Shown here piece after piece: positions 31,961-42,086 of a stretch of DNA of 64,000 bases. A program made the translations under genes and the position numbers. The DNA lies in NCBI RefSeq assembly GCF_018417595.1, contig NZ_CP070982.1, positions 2,505,501 through 2,569,500 of the forward strand, written 5' to 3'. How positions within the stretch are numbered: position 1 is the first letter of the stretch; each line of letters starts with the position of its first letter. The notes below the pieces were generated by a model. The model searched no databases. It saw only the letters and a list, made by a program, of their open reading frames with translations, and was not told where the DNA came from. The stretch comes from Pseudomonas entomophila. Its GTDB lineage: Bacteria; Pseudomonadota; Gammaproteobacteria; Pseudomonadales; Pseudomonadaceae.

Positions 31961-32659
31961 ATGTCTAAAAAAATCGCGAAGCAAGCGACGCCCAGCAATG
32001 CCTTGATTGCTCAGATGCGTAACCGTGGCTCTGTCCGCAGCAGCATTTGGCATGTTTATAGTTTGAAAGCCAATAATGACTTGATCCTAGAAAGCCATCG
32101 TGAAGTCGCGCATTGGTTGGTTTATCTTGAGTTTGACTCATCAATAGTAAGTTTCTGGAAGCCACGCGGCGATGAATTTAATGCAGATCAGCGAGGTGGG
32201 CGCAAGGTAAAACTTGATGCGATTGCTACGAATGCCGAGGGCTTGATCGAGTGGCATGAGGTGAAGTCCGGATACATTGATGATCTAGAGGCGCATGAGC
32301 AACTGAAAGTTCAGAAGGAGTTGGCGCGGGCTGCAGGGGCTCTTTACCGACTTTTCGATGAGTCAACACGAAGCGCCCGTCACTATGAAGTTATACCCTT
32401 ACTAAGATTGGCAAATTTCGTGGCGTTGACGCGCTGGAGTGCAGATATCAACACAACAGAAGCGCTTCTTTTTCAACTCATCGGGCGAAATGGAACCGGT
32501 ACTATCGGTAGTTTGGCGCAGATGTTACCTAACCTCGACATGACGGAGTTGGTCGGCGGGCTCAGCCGTTTGGCAATCAAAGGGCAGGTAAAGTTAACGA
32601 TTGATGCTTTCACCCCAAACCTGCAGACCACATGGTCTTGCAAAGTTGAACGGCCATGA
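31961..32659 (+). CDS. TnsA-like endonuclease of a Tn7-like transposon
   Basis: A 232-residue TnsA-family protein, which in Tn7 cuts the 5' strands at transposon ends so that excision is complete. The restriction-enzyme-like fold is visible: E44/E48 in 'LESHREVAHW', D86 in 'KVKLDAIATN', and E100-x-K102 in 'WHEVKSGY'. The C-terminal ~80 residues form a winged-helix-like region expected to contact the transposase. The start at 31961 has GAGGGTG 8 nt upstream. It overlaps the transposase gene by 4 bp. Confidence 0.8.
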   Translation: MSKKIAKQATPSNALIAQMRNRGSVRSSIWHVYSLKANNDLILESHREVAHWLVYLEFDSSIVSFWKPRGDEFNADQRGGRKVKLDAIATNAEGLIEWHEVKSGYIDDLEAHEQLKVQKELARAAGALYRLFDESTRSARHYEVIPLLRLANFVALTRWSADINTTEALLFQLIGRNGTGTIGSLAQMLPNLDMTELVGGLSRLAIKGQVKLTIDAFTPNLQTTWSCKVERP

Positions 32660-34569
32660 AGCGGGTTGTGATACCCCAGAGCGTGCAAGCTGGGAACTGG
32701 CCGAGACTGCCAGCCTCGGCAGTCCCCGAGGAGCACTGGGAGCTGTTCTGTAAGCGTCGCACTGCAGTGCAGATGTACATTGAAGGTCACGCTTTGCGCG
32801 TAATTGAGCAGAAGACCCACCTAAAAGGGTGGGAGGTTAATCGGTTAGCGACCCGCTTTCTGACTTTGGATGACCAAGGCCAGTGTATTGGCGAAAGAGC
32901 TTTGCTTCCCTATATTCATCTCAAATCCTACGAGCGACGCAAACCATCGGGTCACAAATATAGTGGCCAGCAGGGAGGGATGTCGGGCTGTCTTCAGCAT
33001 TTGCTTAAAATATATCCGGAAGTTGAAGAGCAGATGATCGCGGTTATCAAAGATTCCGCACAGACGCTTGATGATCAGAGGAACGCAATTGCGTTCCTTG
33101 CCAAAAAGTTCATGCAGATTTTGCACGCCGTTGCCCCTGACCATCGTGGTTGGCCGTATTCGACTAAGTATCAGGGGCGTGTGAGCATACGCCGCTATAT
33201 TCTCGCTCTGCGCAACCAATTTCCGGCCTCGTACATTAACGCGCATGGCAGTCCCGAGGCGAGAGCGCATATTGTCACGGGTACCGGGCATCGGCCATAC
33301 CTTGTCGCGCAGCGACCGTTCGATGTTGTGGAATTGGATGGCCATTTTCTCAGTGCTTTTTTTGTTTTGTTGGTTGAGCAAGTAAATGGCTTGATGCTAC
33401 CGATTCCGTTAGACCGTATGTGGTTACTCGCTGCTATTGATCAATATTCCCATGCTGTGCTTGCGTACAAATTGGTCTTGCGAAGCCAGCCTGGAGCCAG
33501 TGATGTTCGCGAAGTGCTTGTGCGAGCAAGCTTGGGGGGGTGGAAGGCGCAAACACTGGAAAACACCAATTTTCCCTATAAGGTCGATGCTGGTTTTCCT
33601 TCTAGTGTGATTGAGGAATGTTGTGGTGTCACGTTCAGCGTACTTAGTGTTGACTCGCATCTATCCAATATAGCTAAGAAAATTACGCTTCAAGCGCGGC
33701 AGGATTTCGGCTTCCATCATTACTTGGGGCCAACCGGACGTTTTGAAACGCGCGCAAAGATCGAGCGACTTTTTGCGGAGGTTGTACGACACACAGCTTT
33801 ATTACCTTCGACAACCGGTAGTAACCCTCGTCATGGCAGAGCAGATGGCGCGCAGGAAAAAGCCGTTGATTATCAGTTGGATCTGACACGATTTATCCAA
33901 GCATTGGACGTCGCGCTAGCCAATTATAATACGGAACCGTCGGAAGGTATTGGCATGTTTTCGCCGTTGGGCTTGATTCGACAGTATATGAATCAAGCTG
34001 CCATACTACCACGCATTGCCGTTGAGCGTCGTGAACGGCTGAAAGTCGACTTGATTACTAAGTATGTCACGGTGCGCGGAAGCTTGGCGGAAGGGCGGCG
34101 ACCATACGTCATGCTGGATCGGGTCAGGTATACCAGTGAGCATTTGGCGGCCAACTTTGATCTGATCGGGCTCAGATTGTGTGTGGAAATTGATGAACAT
34201 GATTATCGCGCTGTCAACGCTTTCCTACCCAATGGTGCTGCAATAGGTGTACTCCACGCCTGCGGTTGGTGGGCGACCTTTAGGCATACGCCGTACATTA
34301 GACGTTTGGTTAATTCGTTGATTGCTCAACGAGCGTTGACTATCACTGAGGATCTTCCACCCAGTCAGCAGATCTGTGATTATTTCATTCGCCACAACGA
34401 ACCCAACCGGGCGCTACTGGTTAAGCAGGCCGAGGATCCGAGCCTGTCGACATTGCCGCGCGCCGTCGTGCCTGTGAAAAAACCGGTGAAGGATTACCTG
34501 CTTCAGCCGGGTCAAGAATATCCTGGTCTTCCCTCAGCTGGGCATGCCGATAACCGAGGTGGATCATGA
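32656..34569 (+). CDS. TnsB-like DDE transposase
   Basis: A 637-residue transposase with an rve (retroviral integrase-like) core. An N-terminal DNA-binding part (~1-200) has HTH-like segments ('ALRVIEQKTHLKGWEVNRLATRF'). The DDE triad can be placed at D in 'FDVVELDGH' (near 229), D in 'LSVDSHLSN' (near 332) and E in 'RAKIERLFAEV' (near 370), a spacing normal for the Mu/TnsB/TniA family. A C-terminal Mu-type beta barrel follows. It carries out 3' cleavage and strand transfer. It is flanked by tnsA-like and tnsC-like genes with 4-bp overlaps. Confidence 0.85.
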   Translation: MKRVVIPQSVQAGNWPRLPASAVPEEHWELFCKRRTAVQMYIEGHALRVIEQKTHLKGWEVNRLATRFLTLDDQGQCIGERALLPYIHLKSYERRKPSGHKYSGQQGGMSGCLQHLLKIYPEVEEQMIAVIKDSAQTLDDQRNAIAFLAKKFMQILHAVAPDHRGWPYSTKYQGRVSIRRYILALRNQFPASYINAHGSPEARAHIVTGTGHRPYLVAQRPFDVVELDGHFLSAFFVLLVEQVNGLMLPIPLDRMWLLAAIDQYSHAVLAYKLVLRSQPGASDVREVLVRASLGGWKAQTLENTNFPYKVDAGFPSSVIEECCGVTFSVLSVDSHLSNIAKKITLQARQDFGFHHYLGPTGRFETRAKIERLFAEVVRHTALLPSTTGSNPRHGRADGAQEKAVDYQLDLTRFIQALDVALANYNTEPSEGIGMFSPLGLIRQYMNQAAILPRIAVERRERLKVDLITKYVTVRGSLAEGRRPYVMLDRVRYTSEHLAANFDLIGLRLCVEIDEHDYRAVNAFLPNGAAIGVLHACGWWATFRHTPYIRRLVNSLIAQRALTITEDLPPSQQICDYFIRHNEPNRALLVKQAEDPSLSTLPRAVVPVKKPVKDYLLQPGQEYPGLPSAGHADNRGGS

Positions 34570-35477
34570 ATATTACGCATCCCTTAATCAGCAAGCAGGC
34601 GCAAATTATCACGCCTGCGTTCATTTGGGCGGTGCGATTGTGTCTTGATCGGGTTGCAATGAGACGTTCCGCAGTGATGTTTCGTGGGCATTCACGGGTT
34701 GGTAAAAGTCGCTGCGCTGTGTTTGTGGCCGAGCAGCTAAAAAAACAGTTTCCTGAATGCCATGTTGTTTTGCACATAGCGCTGAAGCGGAAAGATTCGC
34801 GCCCTAACTTGCTTAGGGAACTTTGTTATTCTGAAAGTATTCATCCAAAGGAGCGTGTGGATCTGCGCTATCATTTGGTAGCTCATGTGGAATCATTATT
34901 GGTCGGGCAGCAGGCTGGGCAATATATTTTGGTTATAGATGAGATTCAAAGATTGTTGCCGGTGGATTACTTTGACTTGGCGGATATCTACAATTTGCTA
35001 CAGGTGAAGAACATCTGCATGACGTTGATTGCCTTTGCTCAGCCGCATATCGATGAACAAGTTACTATGATTAATAAGCGTCGTGACCAGCAGTTGATCG
35101 CACGGTTTTTAACCGAGATATTGACTTATCCTGGCTGTCGTGGGGTCGACGAACTCGGCGTGATATTGAATGCCTACGATACGGGCTCCGAGTTCCCCTC
35201 TGGTTCAGGAACGAGCTATACCGCGCATTTTATACCCAAGGCCTTCTCGGCAGGTTTTCGTTTGGCACTTGCTACCGAGTCGCTATGGCTCGAATTGTCG
35301 GCCAGTACTTCCGGGAATTATACAAACAACATTCCCATGGACCATCTGTGTGAGTCGGTACTCAATCTACTGCTCAGCCTTGCAGCCAAGGACAGCACCT
35401 CCATGGAGCTTGATCCTCACTGGGTGAGTGAGGCCGTGCAAAAAAGCAACCTACGGGCTTTTTGTGATGCATTATAA
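34566..35477 (+). CDS. TnsC/TniB-like AAA+ ATPase
   Basis: A 303-residue ATPase with Walker A 'GHSRVGKS' (residues 41-48) and Walker B 'ILVIDEIQRLL' (about 120-130), the pattern of TniB/TnsC regulators that form filaments on target DNA and activate the transposase. Arg-rich sensor segments ('NKRRDQQLIARF') follow. It overlaps tnsB by 4 bp and the tniQ start by 11 bp, so the four genes are one operon. Confidence 0.85.
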   Translation: MNITHPLISKQAQIITPAFIWAVRLCLDRVAMRRSAVMFRGHSRVGKSRCAVFVAEQLKKQFPECHVVLHIALKRKDSRPNLLRELCYSESIHPKERVDLRYHLVAHVESLLVGQQAGQYILVIDEIQRLLPVDYFDLADIYNLLQVKNICMTLIAFAQPHIDEQVTMINKRRDQQLIARFLTEILTYPGCRGVDELGVILNAYDTGSEFPSGSGTSYTAHFIPKAFSAGFRLALATESLWLELSASTSGNYTNNIPMDHLCESVLNLLLSLAAKDSTSMELDPHWVSEAVQKSNLRAFCDAL

Positions 35478-36795
35478 CCGTGGCTATTTCTTTCCCGATG
35501 GGTTTCCCACGCCCTTCGAAGCGGCCTTTGCTACTGTGCAAAAAGCTGCGGTCATCAACGGGGTGCCGGCACGCGCTTTGTTGCTGGCCTTCAGTCCTGG
35601 CGAAGGCGACCATCGATGGCGCCACGGCAGCGTGGCCAGCGCAACGATTCAAGGGTTGTACGCGCCCGGGCGCCCCTACCTGGCGAATACGCACTTCATT
35701 GGCAGCGTTGCACAATTTTTTTCCCCGCGTGCCATGGATAAGTTGCAGTACTGCCCACTGTGTGCCGCTGACTCAGGTTACCTCTCGCTCTTTTTCCATT
35801 TGCGATGCGTCCGATGGTGTCCATGGCATCGGGTTGAACTCAAATCTTTGTGCGCGCAATGTGCTGATGCCGCGGCTTTTTGTCCCGATCGGAACAGTCA
35901 GCCATGTGCCACCTGCGGTTATTCCGTGCCCAGCTTGAAAGTGATCCTCGACAGCTTGCGCTCGGGTCTCTGTGCTCAGCGTGCCGCTCATAGTTTGCGG
36001 CTATTTAGCACCCTGGCGCGTCTTCAGCGTTTGGGTATTTTAGACACCATGCGGTTGGGGGAGGGTCCTATAGATCCTCCCGTTCTGATTCAACCTCATA
36101 GTTTTTATGACGCGTTCGAAGAAGACTCGACCCTACGGCGATACCGGGTGGCATTAGACATGAGAGGGGGTGAGGATAGCTTGACACAACCGCGGCAGGT
36201 GGATGTGGTCTATCGACGGTTTGTGTCATTCTGGAGGTCGAGGCTACTTCGGCGCCATCGTCATTGCCTGCATAACGCCAACAGTTGCCTGGGGATCCGC
36301 GAACGGGGATCGTGCGTGTTTGCGCTCACGCTGATGCTGTTTCGGCAGAAATTTGAAACATTGCCTATTTCAAATACTCGCATTTGCATGTCTGACGCGG
36401 CTCTGGAGTGTCTAAGTGAGTTGGGCTTCACGCGTAGTAGCCTACGCAGTTATTTCAAAGTAATGTTTTATCGGTTGCTTTCCCGGCTGTGGTATCGCAG
36501 TGCCCATAGCAACGGTTTTTCTGTCCGTGTTGATTCTCGCTTCTTCTTCACGCCCTTTCTGAGCAGAACGCCATCGCTTAGCGACTACCTCGGTGAGAGC
36601 ATCCGAGGACGGGTCCATGAAATCATTATCGACTTGCCTGCCGGGCTGCCGGTGCTCCGCAAGCTCATGAACCACGGGCGCACCGATGCGTTGCTGCGGA
36701 TTTCCCACGTTGCCGGCACCGTTTCAGTTCATACCGATGCCCAGCCAAAGTTCCTGTTCGGTTTCGAAATCCTGGCGAGCGCCTTTGTATTTTGA
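35467..36795 (+). CDS. TniQ/TnsD-family target-selection protein
   Basis: A 442-residue TniQ-family protein. After the TniQ opening 'FFPDGFPTPFEAAF' (residues ~7-20) come zinc-binding clusters: C-x2-C in 'YCPLCAAD', C and C-x2-H in 'CVRWCPWHRVEL', then C-x2-C, C, and C-x2-C in 'CAQCADAAAFCP' and 'CATCGYS'. In Tn7, TnsD/TniQ proteins bind the target site and recruit TnsC. The C-terminal half is unlike known TnsD and could define a different target. The start at 35467 was chosen over an upstream GTG because it matches the family N-terminus. Confidence 0.8.
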   Translation: MHYNRGYFFPDGFPTPFEAAFATVQKAAVINGVPARALLLAFSPGEGDHRWRHGSVASATIQGLYAPGRPYLANTHFIGSVAQFFSPRAMDKLQYCPLCAADSGYLSLFFHLRCVRWCPWHRVELKSLCAQCADAAAFCPDRNSQPCATCGYSVPSLKVILDSLRSGLCAQRAAHSLRLFSTLARLQRLGILDTMRLGEGPIDPPVLIQPHSFYDAFEEDSTLRRYRVALDMRGGEDSLTQPRQVDVVYRRFVSFWRSRLLRRHRHCLHNANSCLGIRERGSCVFALTLMLFRQKFETLPISNTRICMSDAALECLSELGFTRSSLRSYFKVMFYRLLSRLWYRSAHSNGFSVRVDSRFFFTPFLSRTPSLSDYLGESIRGRVHEIIIDLPAGLPVLRKLMNHGRTDALLRISHVAGTVSVHTDAQPKFLFGFEILASAFVF

Positions 36796-36840
36796 GTTCA
36801 GTGCACTGTGCGGGATGAAGGATGTCACTGATCGAGGCGA

Positions 36841-37932
36841 TTATTCATCGGAAGGCGCGCTGACGTTCGCTTGAGGTGTGAGGGCCTGGCCAAGTAGGTT
36901 GGTTGCACGACTGCCCAGCAGGGTGCCGGCCTGGAAATAGCCCATCACGGTATTGACGCTGCGGTGCTCGGTCATCGCCATCACCTCTCCCAGTGGCACT
37001 CCCTGGCGCCCGGCCTCGGTGACAAAGCCCGAGCGCAGGCTGTGCGCTGCCCAATCCCCTTCAAGCCCGGCCAATTGCGCTCGACGCTTGACGATACGCG
37101 CCACCTGATCGCCTGATAGACCGGTGCTACTGACCCGGCCGCCTCTGTACAGCCGACGGAACAGTGGGCCGGTCTGCGCGGGCGCCGCCTCCAGCCACGC
37201 CTGCAGTGCATGGGCCGCAGGCCCTTGCAGGGGCTTTTCCCGCCGCTCGCCACCGGTGTCAGTCTTCGTCGCCCCCAACGCGTAGAGCCAAGTGTCTGCG
37301 TCCAAGCGACGGAGGTCCTGAACCTGCAGGCCAATCACTTCTGAACGCCTGCGTCCGCCGCCACTCCACGCCAACAGCAACAGAGCACGGTCGCGGAGGC
37401 CGCGAATACCGTCAGTACAGGTAGCAAGCATCGCTTGCAGCGGTTCCAACACCACGGCGGTTTTCTTGCGCACCGAGACGCCGTGGCGAGCCTGGGCCTT
37501 ACGGGCCTCACGCAACAGGGTTTTTACGACCTGACTCTCTGCCGGGTTTTCCCACTGCTGCAGGCGATGCCACTTGGCCAGGACAGCCAGACGGTGGCTG
37601 ACCGTGCTGAACGCCAACGGGCCTGGTTTTCCCTTGACGCCGGCGGCGATCAGCGCGGCATCGAGATTCGCTGGCAGCAGGTGGCTCCAGCCGCCCGCGC
37701 CGTCGGGTCGGGCAAGGTGGTCGACAATGAACTGCACCGCCACCTCCGGGGGCAAGGCGCCATCACCGAGTGCGCGTCGGTAGCGCAGTTGCAGCCAGGC
37801 GGACCAATAGGCAAGGGCGCTCTGGTAGCTGCGCACAGTGTTGGTCGCAGTACCGGCGGCGATGAATGCGTCGGCGGCGGCACGGGTGCTGGCGGCCAGT
37901 TCCGCCGACACTAAAGGCGAGGAGGAGGGCAT
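36841..37932 (-). CDS. Tyrosine recombinase/integrase, catalytically intact
   Basis: A 363-residue integrase. The core-binding domain shows 'TVRSYQSALAYWSAWLQLRYRRAL'. The catalytic domain has the first Arg in 'WSGGGRRRSEVIGLQ', the Lys in 'LGATKTD', H-x-x-R in 'AHSLRSGF', His in 'TEHRS' and the nucleophile Tyr in 'TVMGYF', so all key residues are present. It resembles resolution recombinases of large Pseudomonas transposons as much as island integrases. It converges on the tniQ gene with only 45 bp between stops. The ATG at 37932 has a weak ribosome site; a TTG six codons upstream is an alternative. Confidence 0.82.
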   Translation of the reverse strand: MPSSSPLVSAELAASTRAAADAFIAAGTATNTVRSYQSALAYWSAWLQLRYRRALGDGALPPEVAVQFIVDHLARPDGAGGWSHLLPANLDAALIAAGVKGKPGPLAFSTVSHRLAVLAKWHRLQQWENPAESQVVKTLLREARKAQARHGVSVRKKTAVVLEPLQAMLATCTDGIRGLRDRALLLLAWSGGGRRRSEVIGLQVQDLRRLDADTWLYALGATKTDTGGERREKPLQGPAAHALQAWLEAAPAQTGPLFRRLYRGGRVSSTGLSGDQVARIVKRRAQLAGLEGDWAAHSLRSGFVTEAGRQGVPLGEVMAMTEHRSVNTVMGYFQAGTLLGSRATNLLGQALTPQANVSAPSDE

Positions 37933-38263
37933 CGCTATCGGTTCTGTCAATGTCTTCTCGCTCAACGGTGCAATAGGTTCGGATAACCTGTGGCTTATCA
38001 GGCCTAATATAACGAAGAGGTCGGCATGACGATATCCATGATCGTGAAGGGCCGTTATCGACCCAAAGCTGCCTGTGGAGAGCGACAGCAATCGGCTAAC
38101 TGCGATCATTCAGCTGAAACGCAGTCCCGCCACCAGCCTTTTAGCCTTGGGCATCCCGCACTCTTCAAATGTTGAATCTACAGACTCTAAATGGCTTGGA
38201 ATCTTCTGAGCACGGAGGATTCAGGCTACAGCAATAGAGACCGGGAGACCGCGCAAAGGGTTG
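37933..38263. other. Intergenic stretch with a possible recombination site
   Basis: A 15-bp dyad, AGGTT-CGGAT-AACCT (37975-37989), lies 43 bp upstream of the integrase start. Short inverted arms around a ~5-bp centre are the form of tyrosine recombinase crossover sites, so this may be its site of action. The rest shows no convincing gene. Confidence 0.35.
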
Positions 38264-38617
38264 TCATTGAGGGCTGCCAGGCCCCAGGCAAGCCTCGATC
38301 ATTTCCGCGACGTCAAGCAAACGCTCGCGCAAAGCGGGAAGCCAGACCACTGCCACGGACGAGTTCCGCTGTGCCAATTCAAGCACTGCCTGAAGCGCAT
38401 GGTCCGAATGCCGCATTAATTCAACCAAATGAAGGCCGCTGGGACCATGGCTGCCCGCCAGCCAGTGCTTAGCGGTGCGTTCACTGGCATCGGTCCAATT
38501 GCGCAGCATCTTGATTGCGCGATGTGACGTGCCTAATTCGGTACGTAAGGCAGCGGCTACGGCGCCGGCGTAGATTTCTGCATTGATTGGAAAAGGATTG
38601 CCCATTTTCGCGATCAT
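38264..38617 (-). CDS. Probable DNA-binding protein of a mobile element
   Basis: A 117-residue protein. 'RAIKMLRNWTDASERTAKHWLAGSHGPSGLHLVELMRHSDHAL' looks like a Cro-type HTH with 'SERTAKHWLAG' as turn and recognition helix. The C-terminal part is helical ('LPALRERLLDVAEMIEACL'). Such proteins are found beside recombinase genes in Pseudomonas mobile DNA. The start at 38617 has GGAG about 10 nt upstream. It is on the same strand as the integrase and divergent from the truncated serine recombinase. Confidence 0.6.
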   Translation of the reverse strand: MIAKMGNPFPINAEIYAGAVAAALRTELGTSHRAIKMLRNWTDASERTAKHWLAGSHGPSGLHLVELMRHSDHALQAVLELAQRNSSVAVVWLPALRERLLDVAEMIEACLGPGSPQ

Positions 38618-38739
38618 TTTTCTGTGGCTCCTATTTATATTCGTTTGTGGAGCATCTGACGAAGGCCGGTAGGCGTAGTGCAATCTACGGCTTGGCCTGG
38701 GTGTAGACCCCAAGCCGCTGAGGGGGCATCGATCAACAA

Positions 38740-39222
38740 ATGAGACGAGCACAGCTATCCCTGGCAGAGGGCAGCAATAGAGCCGCTGCCTACGTCCGCA
38801 TGTCGACGGAACACCAGCAGTACTCCACTGAGAACCAGCTGGATGCGATTCGCGTTTATGCCGCAGCGCATGAGCTGGAGATCGTCCGGGTGTACACCGA
38901 TGCAGGGAAAAGTGGCTTGAGCCTGGATGGTCGGGAGGCTCTTCAGCAGCTACTCCGAGACGTTGACGTGGGTCAGTCCGAGTTCTCTGTGGTTCTGGTC
39001 TATGACGTAAGTCGTTGGGGGCGCTTTCAGGACCCTGATGTGAGCGCCAGCTACGAAGTTCGATGTCGGCAGGCGGGTGTCAGGGTCGAATACTGCGCCG
39101 AACAGTTCGTTAACGATGGCTTCGAAGCCACGATAGGGAAAAGGATATGGCAGGAGGGAACATCATCTGCGGCACCTTCCAAAGTGCCGACAAATCGGGA
39201 TCAGCCTTGGAGGCAGTGTTAG
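38740..39222 (+). pseudogene. Serine recombinase, truncated after the catalytic domain
   Basis: The first ~125 residues match the N-terminal catalytic domain of large serine recombinases: 'AAAYVRMSTEHQQYSTENQLDAIRVYA' has the catalytic Ser in 'MSTEHQ', followed by 'LVYDVSRWGRFQD' and 'GVRVEYCAEQFVNDG'. Family similarity stops near 39120, after which the frame runs 30 more codons into unrelated sequence ('APSKVPTNRDQPWRQC'). The recombinase and zinc-ribbon domains are missing, so it should not act. The break marks a junction between two pieces of mobile DNA. Confidence 0.75.
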
Positions 39223-39539
39223 ATGCACTCCCATTGCAGGCTCACGAACTGGTCGAAAATGTCAAACAGCAACTCGATACAGCCGAATTTGTCCTTATAG
39301 AAGTAGAGCAGGCGAAACGCTTGCTTCCATTTTTAAAGGTCTACCAGGCGCAATTGATCGTTGAGATCGGGCACGATGATTGGGCTCGGGCAACGAAGGA
39401 GGAAGAGTCTTCGCTTGAAACTGTCGAGGCAAAGTGGGGATCGGGTAAGGGATGGAGACTTTACTGCGTGCGAGATCTCGTAGGTGCTTGTGAAAATGCG
39501 CAGATAGAGATGGAACCAGTGTGCATTGCGTTTAGTTAA
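39147..39539 (+). CDS. Hypothetical protein, 130 residues
   Basis: The frame overlaps the end of the broken recombinase in another phase and encodes a mixed alpha/beta protein ('SGSALEAVLDALPLQAHELVENVKQQLDTAEFVLIEV'). No family is recognised. AAAAGG lies only about 2 nt before the ATG, a poor distance, and an in-frame stop lies four codons upstream. Composition looks like a real gene. It may be a resident gene whose upstream region was replaced by the recombinase fragment. Confidence 0.5.
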   Translation: MAGGNIICGTFQSADKSGSALEAVLDALPLQAHELVENVKQQLDTAEFVLIEVEQAKRLLPFLKVYQAQLIVEIGHDDWARATKEEESSLETVEAKWGSGKGWRLYCVRDLVGACENAQIEMEPVCIAFS

Positions 39540-39787
39540 CTGCCTCCAGCCCGTTTTCACACAGCCTAGGTCGAAAGCGGTCAGTCGCGTCCAGACCGGC
39601 TGAACATGCACATCGCGAAAACGCACCTCCGGGCGCCATACTGTCCTACTCCGACTGCTCCGACTGCATCAGCATGGTCCTCAGGTGACTGAGCAAGAAT
39701 GCCGGACGATACAGCACACCGCGCATAGTCGCCGGATCTGATATAGGGCGAAGCGCTCGCAGAATGAGTATCTCCAGTTAACTAAAC
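39530..39787. repeat. 13-bp perfect inverted repeat around a 232-bp segment
   Basis: GTTTAGTTAACTG at 39530-39542 and its exact complement at 39775-39787 enclose 232 bp of non-coding DNA. The left copy contains the stop codon of the preceding gene. On the minus strand, inside the segment, a frame reading 'RPISDPATMRGVLYRPAFLLS' looks like a protein fragment. The structure could be a small MITE-like element or an IS scar. Confidence 0.45.
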
Positions 39788-39931
39788 AGGTTGAGCGCCC
39801 CCCACAACAAAGTCGCTAGCAACCCGGCGATGTACGTCGAGCCATTCAAGTTGGCGGATGATTAGACGGTATCGGGCCTTGAGACTGTCCAACCAGACGT
39901 CATGGGTTGAACATGGGGTTGGGGCTTTCAT
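39782..39931 (-). CDS. Possible small ORF directly after lvaR
   Basis: The ATG follows the lvaR stop without a gap and the frame runs 49 codons ('STHDVWLDSLKARYRLIIRQ', 'DVHRRVASDFVVGG'). There is no separate ribosome site, and another frame of the same DNA also looks coding-like ('YIAGLLATLLWGALNLFS'). It may simply be relic DNA at the island border. Confidence 0.2.
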   Translation of the reverse strand: MKAPTPCSTHDVWLDSLKARYRLIIRQLEWLDVHRRVASDFVVGGAQPV

Positions 39932-41884
<1,953 letters not shown>

Positions 41885-41896
41885 CACGGGGCCTGT

Positions 41897-41945
41897 TCAT
41901 ATTTGAAATGTTTCGATAATGAATCAATAGCTTGCAAATATGCAA
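41897..41945. promoter_or_regulatory. Candidate upstream activating sequences for LvaR
   Basis: Three dyads lie in the lvaR/lvaA gap: TTCATATTTGAA (41897-41908), TTCGATAATGAA (41912-41923, same TTC-N6-GAA form, 15 bp on) and TTGCAAATATGCAA (41932-41945). They sit about 80-125 bp upstream of the -24/-12 promoter, the usual distance for activators of sigma54. Confidence 0.5.
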
Positions 41946-42022
41946 CGAGCAGCCTGACTTTCGCTCATCGGTGAGTTGTCAGAACCCAGGCTGCATGCGG
42001 CCTGTGGCTGACGCTTGACGAG

Positions 42023-42039
42023 TTGGCCCAGGCCTTGCT
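42023..42039 (+). promoter_or_regulatory. Sigma54 (-24/-12) promoter of lvaABCDEFG
   Basis: TTGGCCCAGGCCTTGCT has GG and GC exactly 10 bp apart and matches TTGGCAC-N5-TTGC at all positions but one. Transcription would begin near 42051, 36 bp before the lvaA ATG. It fits the sigma54 activator encoded divergently. Confidence 0.75.
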
Positions 42040-42086
42040 CTTGGGCTTGTGCCAACCCAGAAACCAAAGGCAGGGCCTACAGACCC

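Noticed and set aside
30394..38263. Terminal inverted repeats or target duplications of the Tn7-like element
   Set aside because: No matching TGT...ACA ends or repeated transposase boxes could be aligned by eye on both sides, so element borders are not claimed.
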